NCBI GenBank assembly: GCA_949293915.1
Contig: CASFFJ010000178.1
Location: 1-7,866 of the forward strand
Length of the DNA: 7,866 nucleotides
Origin: an uncultured Christensenella sp.
GTDB lineage: Bacteria; Bacillota; Clostridia; Christensenellales; UBA1242
Direction: 5' to 3'
Both the position numbers and the translations under genes were made by a program. How positions within the stretch are numbered: the stretch's first letter is position 1; every line of letters starts with the position of its first letter. Shown piece after piece: positions 5,525 through 7,866 of this stretch. The notes below the pieces were generated by a model, which saw only the letters and a program-made list of their open reading frames with translations, made no database searches and had not been told where the DNA came from.

Positions 5525-5687
5525 CTTTTCACTCCTTTCATAAAGTTATTATGGCATATCTAAAACCATTAATAATAAGTCCTTTCAAAAATTACTATAA
5601 ATTACTCATTATTATGCAAATTCGTTTTAATAATGAATTTTAGGAACGTCAACATAGAAATAATTATGAAGTTAAGGAGGATTAGAT
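5525..5687. promoter_or_regulatory. Divergent intergenic control region
   Basis: This is the only place where the two transcription directions diverge, so promoters for both blocks are expected here. It is very AT-rich. Seen in it are a 9-bp inverted repeat, TCATTATTA (5606-5614) with TAATAATGA (5628-5636); TATAAATT on the plus strand (5596-5603), reminiscent of T4-type late -10 boxes; and, on the minus strand, TTGAAA followed after 17 nt by a poor TTTTAG. No complete sigma-70 promoter could be assigned. The ribosome binding sites at its ends are clear: AAGGAGG at 5674-5680 for the plus gene, and AAGGAG for the minus gene. Confidence 0.5.
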
Positions 5688-6626
5688 ATGGTAAAGAATT
5701 TTGCTAATACATATCTTTATACCAAATATGACGAATATGAAAAGCAGATTTTCACGTTTGTCAGGAATGCCACTGAAATAGATAAAGATACCTCTGAGTT
5801 TGATGATATTTCATATGATGTAAAGCGTAGACAGATTAGTTCTAAACTTCTTAAGATTCTCAAATCTAATAAGGTTATTCTTGTTAGTGGAGATAAACCC
5901 CTTCCCAAAGCATTTAAAGTTACTTGCATGAAGGATATTAAGGGTAATGGTAAAGATAGAAAAATCTTTATCGATGTTTCTGATATTATCTATAAGGATT
6001 CTTCTGGCAAATATGTATGCCGTGATGTAGATATCCTTATTTCTTATCTTGTATCTGCCATGTCCAATATGGTATATTACATTGATGAGAAGAGATTCAT
6101 TAATAACTCTTCGCTTACCAAAGATGGTGCAGCATGCTTTTCTAAGTTATTTACTCATGTAGTAGATTATGTATCTAAGATTAGTGCTGTTCCTGGGTCT
6201 AAAGGTAAATGTATGTATCTTACGGCTATGTATTATTTAGCTAATGTCCTTGGTAAGGATATTAACATGGAAGGAACCTACACTATCGCTAAACGTTTAT
6301 CTGGTATTTCTGATAGAGAAGTTGATATGATTAATATGCAGCTTAATAGAGATGCATTCTTGAATATCAAGACTTTCTCTGAAGCTTTATCTGATATTCT
6401 TAAAATTAGCAGATTGACTCTCGATGTAATCGTAGAGAAGTGGATGTATCTGTATGGTACTGGCACTGTATTTGCATTAGAGCATTTTCCGAGTTTTGCT
6501 ACTATGATTACTGATGCTTATATTGGTGCTTATATCAACAATCAAAAAACCATTGAGAAGATCATTGGAAGAGAAATGGTAGACTTCGCTAAGAATATTG
6601 TTGAAATTGGAGGCAGTTCTGTATGA
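5688..6626 (+). CDS. Conserved-looking phage protein of unknown function, 312 residues
   Basis: I do not recognise the family. The protein is soluble, with no signal peptide or membrane helix. The first 60 residues are charged and helical. Residues 62-102 look like a beta section (NKVILVSGDKPLP, FKVTCMKDIKGNGKDRKIFI). The rest is mostly helical, with two well-ordered stretches: 172-200 (KGKCMYLTAMYYLANVLGKD and following) and 250-295 (EKWMYLYGTGTVFALEHFPS, then FATMITDAYIGAYINNQKTI). The dense Gly/aromatic pattern of the latter looks like a conserved core. The start is secure: AAGGAGG lies 7 nt before the ATG. The stop overlaps the next start (ATGA, 6623-6626), so the two proteins are probably made together and may act in one structure, most likely virion morphogenesis. 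That role is inferred from position and the nature of the neighbour only. Confidence 0.85.
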   Translation: MVKNFANTYLYTKYDEYEKQIFTFVRNATEIDKDTSEFDDISYDVKRRQISSKLLKILKSNKVILVSGDKPLPKAFKVTCMKDIKGNGKDRKIFIDVSDIIYKDSSGKYVCRDVDILISYLVSAMSNMVYYIDEKRFINNSSLTKDGAACFSKLFTHVVDYVSKISAVPGSKGKCMYLTAMYYLANVLGKDINMEGTYTIAKRLSGISDREVDMINMQLNRDAFLNIKTFSEALSDILKISRLTLDVIVEKWMYLYGTGTVFALEHFPSFATMITDAYIGAYINNQKTIEKIIGREMVDFAKNIVEIGGSSV

Positions 6627-7866
6627 TCAGTGTAATTGATAAAATTACTGCACTGAGATCAGAATCTACAAGTTCTATTATTGAGCAGCAAAAGTCCATG
6701 ATTCCACATGATATTACAGCAGATGCTTTTTATAAGCGTTCTGATGAATATATCATCGATGGAAATAGAACTCTTACTGAGCATAATAAAATTTGTTTAG
6801 TCATGAACTATATTCCGTTTAAACCTATTCCGGAAGATAGTCTGATTGATATGCAGAATTTATATGAGGAATATCTTAATTTATTTAATGATAATCTCAT
6901 ATATCCTATTGCTGTATTTGTAAATGGAAGATTTATCAAATGGAGCAACTTACAAGTTTTATCTCAACAAGGTCATTATTATATCTTAATCAATAATATT
7001 GATATAGATTATACAGATTTTAGAGATCTTATTGAAGCAGGAAATTTCAATGTAAACATTCTTTCTATTCCAACTAATGTAGAATATACAGAAGATGGAG
7101 GATTAGGAGATAGCGAAGATCTTATTTTTGCATTTGAAGATGATGGCACTGTAGATCCTAATGGAACTCATCCTATTTGTATTTTAACAAAAAATCCTGA
7201 TCTGTATCATCGTGAATGGATCAGTTCAGGAGCGGTAAATGCATTTTATACCGAATTAAATGAAGAATATTACTTAGATCCGTCTAATATAATTATCTTC
7301 AAAGATGGAGTTTATTATCCTGTAACAGCAGATAATGCTTCTACTATTGGTCCATTTCTTACGATTGATGGTGGAGCAGCACCTGACGAAGGAACTTCGG
7401 TTCAATATGTATTTACGGTATTCTATAATACAAGAATTCATAGAGCTCATAATAATATAGGTAGAGTAGATCCTACCTTCTTACAACCATATGTACAGCA
7501 AATCAATGCTGGTACTGATGTTCCTGCATGGGTAGAATCTCTCTTAATTAATTTTGAGCTCGATTATGATAGCACTATATCTTATGATGAAAACGTTGTT
7601 AAAGCAGCAAAAACTATCATCGAGTATAATGCTGATCTGTTTAATGAAGTTTATTCTTCTAGTACTACATTAGATATCTATAAAGTAGATGGAGCATGGG
7701 TATTATCCCATCTTAATACCGATGGATATCTAGATATTCCTAGAAGAAGATGCCATGAAAATGATGGATATGTAATAATGCTTGTAAATGGAGAACTTTA
7801 TAAGTATTATTATACTCATACCTATTATGCTAATAGATTTAGAGTAAGTGTTCAGGATATTATAGA
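6623..7866 (+). CDS. Probable virion/tail-associated protein, N-terminal 414 residues (cut by window)
   Basis: The frame begins at the ATG overlapping the previous stop and stays open for 414 codons to the right edge, so the C-terminus is missing. The first 90 residues are helical (SVIDKITALRSESTSSIIEQ and DSLIDMQNLYEEYLNLFNDN). The remainder is beta-rich, acidic and aromatic, with few lysines. Short similar strand units recur: YPIAVFVNGRFIKWSNLQVL (94-113), NIIIFKDGVYYPVTADN (222-238) and GYVIMLVNGELYKYYY (382-397). Each is a hydrophobic strand, an N/D-G turn and a second strand. Such composition is typical of large phage structural or tail/baseplate proteins, but no named domain is recognised. 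GGAGG at the end of the preceding gene (6609-6613) provides the ribosome binding site. Confidence 0.8.
   Translation, partial: MISVIDKITALRSESTSSIIEQQKSMIPHDITADAFYKRSDEYIIDGNRTLTEHNKICLVMNYIPFKPIPEDSLIDMQNLYEEYLNLFNDNLIYPIAVFVNGRFIKWSNLQVLSQQGHYYILINNIDIDYTDFRDLIEAGNFNVNILSIPTNVEYTEDGGLGDSEDLIFAFEDDGTVDPNGTHPICILTKNPDLYHREWISSGAVNAFYTELNEEYYLDPSNIIIFKDGVYYPVTADNASTIGPFLTIDGGAAPDEGTSVQYVFTVFYNTRIHRAHNNIGRVDPTFLQPYVQQINAGTDVPAWVESLLINFELDYDSTISYDENVVKAAKTIIEYNADLFNEVYSSSTTLDIYKVDGAWVLSHLNTDGYLDIPRRRCHENDGYVIMLVNGELYKYYYTHTYYANRFRVSVQDII

Noticed and set aside
5525..5687. tRNA or small RNA gene in the divergent region
   Set aside because: No cloverleaf, no TTC-type T-loop sequence and no GC-rich stems are visible.

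Overview
The window looks like part of a large, strongly AT-rich tailed-phage genome (or an integrated phage region), probably infecting a low-GC Bacillota such as a clostridial host. The reasons are tight gene packing, strong AAGGAGG-type ribosome binding sites, 4-base ATGA start/stop overlaps, longer overlaps of about 30 nt, phage-style nucleases, and many short genes without recognisable families. TAA, TGA and TAG all end genes here, so there is no sign of stop-codon recoding. No tRNA, rRNA, CRISPR array, insertion sequence or integrase was seen. The phage assignment is an inference from gene content and layout, because no hallmark capsid, terminase or portal gene lies in the window.

Two transcription blocks diverge from an intergenic region at 5525-5687. 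Everything to its left (5524 down to the left edge) is on the minus strand. Read in the direction of transcription, that block begins with three small membrane-anchored proteins (4862-5524, 4168-4764, 3531-4160). The second and third are paralogues with a two-helix membrane hairpin and a cytosolic domain. A classic intrinsic terminator at 3511-3544, with the last stop codon in its loop, closes this sub-block. Next come a -10-like box inside a long palindrome (3472-3494) and a nuclease/unknown cassette: a RecB-like PD-(D/E)XK nuclease (2716-3456) and two unknown proteins (2061-2750 and 1574-2092), joined by 35- and 32-nt overlaps. After a hairpin at 1534-1559 follow an SbcD/Mre11/T4 gp47-like metallophosphoesterase (313-1500) and a 74-residue protein (92-316) joined by an ATGA overlap. 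The two nucleases suggest DNA end processing, recombination or repair during phage replication. An SbcC/gp46-like ATPase partner would be expected just beyond the left edge.

To the right, on the plus strand, a 312-residue protein of unknown family (5688-6626) is translationally coupled by an ATGA overlap to a protein of at least 414 residues (6623 to the right edge, cut by the window). The latter is beta-rich with repeated VNG-type segments and looks like a virion or tail-associated protein, but I cannot name it.

The starts of three minus-strand genes were moved downstream from the longest open frame (to 1500, 2092 and 2750) because the ribosome binding sites sit only in front of the internal ATGs.
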